From assembly GCF_030551755.1 (NCBI RefSeq), contig NZ_JAUPEC010000018.1:19400-83399 (forward strand): a DNA stretch of 64,000 bases. Reading direction: 5' to 3'. The position numbers and the translations under genes are program-made. The notes below the pieces were generated by a model that saw only the letters and a list, made by a program, of their open reading frames with translations, searched no databases and was not told the origin of the DNA. This stretch comes from Pseudocolwellia sp. AS88. Its GTDB lineage: Bacteria; Pseudomonadota; Gammaproteobacteria; Enterobacterales; Alteromonadaceae. Below, piece by piece: positions 61,994-64,000 of the stretch. Numbering within the stretch: the first letter of the stretch is position 1; every line of letters begins with the position of its first letter.

Positions 61994-63037
61994 CTAAAAC
62001 TTATATCCTTTATGTTTATTTTGGATATGATAAAAAGTGGCTTGCACATAATCACCTTCAGCGCCGCCATTATTTTGGTTATAAACACCTGCTTTAAAGT
62101 ACATATACTGGTTACCAGCACTATAACCACTATCTTTCATATCGTAGTGCTTAGTAATATTAGGCTTACCTTCTCTAATTATGGTAACGAACAGCATTTC
62201 GTCTTCTACAGAAATTTTATAAGAGAATTTTTCGTTTAAAGCGATACCGTCATCAGGGTCTGACAATTTATGAGAACGTGAACCAATCATATTTACCCAA
62301 ACATCATCACCATCATTTATTTCATGGGCGAAATAAATAGCCCCTTTCGAGTTACCTGGTAATTTTCGGTAATATAAACGAATTGGTTCGTCATCCGTAG
62401 CATGAATCTGTCCGATGATCACGCGTCCAACCTTCTTGTCATCACCCGTGGTAGAAACTCGATTAACAGCCAAAGTTCCTTCTAAACTTCCACCTACTCC
62501 GCCAGACTTAGCTTTCATCGAGCCATGTGCACCACCAAAAACCCAGTTATTCTTGGTCATACCTTTAACTTTAACTCGGCTATTTCCTCTGCGTAACATT
62601 TCGCGTAGTTCACTTCGAGCGTATTTTGTGTTTTTTGAGGTTTTGGCGCCTACATTTGGAGAAGCGAATACTAAACCACCATCGTCAGCTGTGTAGAAAA
62701 AAGGCTTTAAGTTGAAGCCTTTATCTAAAGATTTTTCATAAACGGTGTCAGCTTTTTTATCTTTGTTTATATCAGTTGGTAATGTTAACGACCAATCAAG
62801 TAAATCAAAATTCTCACCTGGCTTTTTAAGGGGATCTAGTTTTGTTAAATCACCCAATAAGACGCCTTCAGCAAGATTACTATGTGATTTTGATATAGGT
62901 GTATTTGTCTCAGCTGCTTGAGCATTGAGTGATGCACAAAAAACAGGTAACGCAAAAGCGAATAATGCAAAAACCTTGTTCATTTTTTGCTGAAAATAAC
63001 GGTAAGGTTTATTTGTTTGGGGATTAAAATGCTTCAT
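61994..63037 (-). CDS. PL7 family alginate lyase, secreted
   Basis: 347 residues. A signal peptide follows an 18-residue basic lead (hydrophobic FALFAFALPVFCASLNAQA); the start could instead be Met19 (62983), but only the first ATG has a purine-rich site upstream. The beta-jelly-roll active-site motifs are complete: R141-SELR-E (RSELREM), Q210-I-H212 and YFKAGVYNQ (313-321), which supply the Arg, Gln, His and Tyr for beta-elimination. QIH, rather than QVH, is usually linked to guluronate-rich or mixed substrate. No carbohydrate-binding module and no lipobox, so probably periplasmic or released. Faces the receptor and lipoprotein genes on the same strand. Confidence 0.92.
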   Translation of the reverse strand: MKHFNPQTNKPYRYFQQKMNKVFALFAFALPVFCASLNAQAAETNTPISKSHSNLAEGVLLGDLTKLDPLKKPGENFDLLDWSLTLPTDINKDKKADTVYEKSLDKGFNLKPFFYTADDGGLVFASPNVGAKTSKNTKYARSELREMLRRGNSRVKVKGMTKNNWVFGGAHGSMKAKSGGVGGSLEGTLAVNRVSTTGDDKKVGRVIIGQIHATDDEPIRLYYRKLPGNSKGAIYFAHEINDGDDVWVNMIGSRSHKLSDPDDGIALNEKFSYKISVEDEMLFVTIIREGKPNITKHYDMKDSGYSAGNQYMYFKAGVYNQNNGGAEGDYVQATFYHIQNKHKGYKF

Positions 63038-63882
63038 TATCTATTTTCTCTTGTTGTAATTTCTTATTATTATTTTGGGTTTTACTTTCTCAATTTTGTA
63101 TAAAGTATCTGCACGCTCCGCATGCAAAGGTGCATTAATACCTGAGAATAGATAACCCTGAAAAAGACAGTAAAAACATCGATAGAAAGACACTTCTAAG
63201 AAACATTAAAAACCACCTAATTTCATTGTAAGAAGAAGTAGAAATCTTTGTTGGATATCGCCAAAAATCTCTGATTAATTGTTATGTATATAGTTATTTA
63301 TGACTCTTATGTCATTGATACCTGTTCACCTATTTGTCCACATAGGTATTTTTATAATTGATTATTAGATATCTTAACTAGCCATATAACCAGACCAACA
63401 ATAAATTGTCAACCAAAACATACCGCCACTGCATGACCAAAGAACACCTATTGGTTATACCATAAATCTAACTACAAATAGCCGTTTGGCCTGTCCAGTT
63501 TTAATTTTAATAAAGTTAAATTAACAATGGGTTAGAAAAATTTAAACGTTCACTGTTAACCAATTCAGTTTAATTATCATTAATTGGTTATGTACTTGGG
63601 TTACATATTACAACTCACGGGCAATATGACTAATTAATACCAGATCGTTTTTTTTCTCATTTGCTAATATTATTAATAACTTGCGATAGTTTTTTATCCA
63701 GCTCAGCAACTTTAGTCATTACCTAGCGACACATACAGTAGATGCAATAATGACATCACAACTAATTGTTTATTTAGAAATAGTCACTTAATCAAAGCAG
63801 TAAGCATGACTTGTTTTAAATGCATACAAAGAACGAAGCCATTGCTATTAGTTAAATAAGGAGATCATAATTTTAAGTAAAA
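63038..63882. other. Long non-coding region upstream of the alginate lyase
   Basis: About 845 bp without a convincing gene. It holds the lyase promoter at 63384-63416, and between it and the lyase start a ~340-nt potential leader with hairpins: ATGACTCTTATGTCAT (63300-63315) and an ATACCT...AGGTAT pair containing ACCTAT/ATAGGT near 63320-63351. TTGGTTAT occurs twice further out (about 63452 and 63584). Possible regulator sites; no family assigned. Confidence 0.5.
63384..63416 (-). promoter_or_regulatory. Promoter of the alginate lyase with TTGGTTGACA motif
   Basis: Reverse complement: TTGGTTGACA with -35 TTGACA (63407-63412), 17-bp spacer and -10 TTATAT (63384-63389). Same 10-bp motif as the receptor promoter. 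It is ~340 bases from the lyase start, so either the leader is long or a closer promoter (TTGCAT/TATACA near 63110) is also used. Confidence 0.5.
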
Positions 63883-63913
63883 AAAAGCCCTGCTAAAGGT
63901 TAGCAGGGCTTTT
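63883..63913. terminator. Strong bidirectional terminator near the right edge
   Basis: AAAAGCCCTGCTA (63883-63895) pairs with TAGCAGGGCTTTT (63901-63913), loop AAGGT, A run before and T run after. No gene is seen just to its left, so it may belong to a gene beyond the window interrupted by the putative insertion sequence. Confidence 0.85.
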
Positions 63914-63923
63914 ATAAGCGACA

Positions 63924-64000
63924 TGTCTCGTCCTGAAATGTGTTTACACATTTAGGACTTATTATGTGCAAGCCAAACAAGACACCCACTAAACGTACAC
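63924..64000 (+). mobile_element. Probable left end of an IS3-type insertion sequence (runs off the edge)
   Basis: Begins near TGTCTCGTCC, with a hairpin CCTgAAATGTGT/ACACATTTAGG (63932-63956) just before a start codon. The short leader, TG start and the following Lys/Thr-rich opening resemble IS3-family elements of Alteromonadales. Only 77 bases are visible, so neither the inverted repeat nor target duplication can be confirmed. Confidence 0.4.
63964..64000 (+). CDS. Possible transposase OrfA start (partial)
   Basis: ATG followed by CKPNKTPTKRT, open to the right edge. The short sequence is like the start of IS3-family OrfA helix-turn-helix proteins I recall from marine gammaproteobacteria. 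Twelve codons are visible; the identification is tentative. Confidence 0.4.
   Translation, partial: MCKPNKTPTKRT

Overview
The window looks like chromosomal DNA of an AT-rich marine gammaproteobacterium of the order Alteromonadales, most likely a Colwellia/Thalassotalea-type member of the Colwelliaceae. This rests on protein resemblance and gene order (mrp|metG, rcsF-trmO, ccoNOQP...fnr-uspE, thrS-infC-rpmI-rplT, pheST-ihfA), on AT-rich codon use, and on marine traits (alginate lyase, very large TonB-dependent receptors). The genus is an inference. No rRNA, tRNA, CRISPR array or phage module was seen.

Layout. 1-6.5 kb: the end-truncated Fe-S carrier ATPase mrp diverges from metG, followed by rcsF, trmO, an EamA transporter and an AlkC-like DNA repair protein. 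6.5-10.9 kb: a membrane-anchored EEP-fold protein, a DUF3083 protein, a 162-bp MITE-like repeat, an ApbE-like protein lacking a conserved Asp, and an unrecognised lipoprotein. 11.1-20.3 kb: a microaerobic respiration island with cbb3 oxidase (ccoNOQP), its assembly factors (fixH, copper P-type ATPase ccoI, ccoS, a TauE/SafE-like permease), the oxygen sensor fnr and uspE.

20.3-30.8 kb: an accessory block between uspE and ttcA, genes that are close neighbours in many relatives. It holds an orphan MshQ-like surface protein carrying extra carbohydrate-associated modules, and an iron-uptake operon behind a candidate Fur box (STN-type TonB receptor, DUF3649, PepSY reductase-like, DUF3325, 4-TM protein). 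31-36.3 kb: ttcA, membrane proteins, DUF1415, an Atm1-like ABC exporter and DUF2937. 36.4-46.3 kb: the translation cluster ihfA-pheT-pheS and rplT-rpmI-infC-thrS on the minus strand, split by a soluble chemoreceptor and purC. infC keeps an ATT codon at the position of the E. coli AUU start, with better Shine-Dalgarno spacing than the ATG two codons upstream.

46.5-54.6 kb: a START-domain protein, a COG2509-type FAD oxidoreductase, fdxA, a CPXCG zinc-ribbon protein, a YgiQ radical-SAM protein and the ABC-F protein YbiT. 54.9-63 kb: a compact alginate-use locus on the minus strand: a PL7 alginate lyase, a 1012-aa TonB-dependent receptor and a 1223-aa modular surface lipoprotein. The lyase and the receptor each have a TTGACA-N17-(-10) promoter embedded in the same 10-bp motif (TTGGTTGACA), suggesting co-regulation. 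The right edge appears to enter an IS3-type insertion sequence.

The most noteworthy items are the alginate locus with its shared promoter motif and its modular lipoprotein ending inside an inter-module linker, the hybrid MshQ-like protein, the AUU start of infC, the divergent ApbE, and the large inverted repeat upstream of purC.
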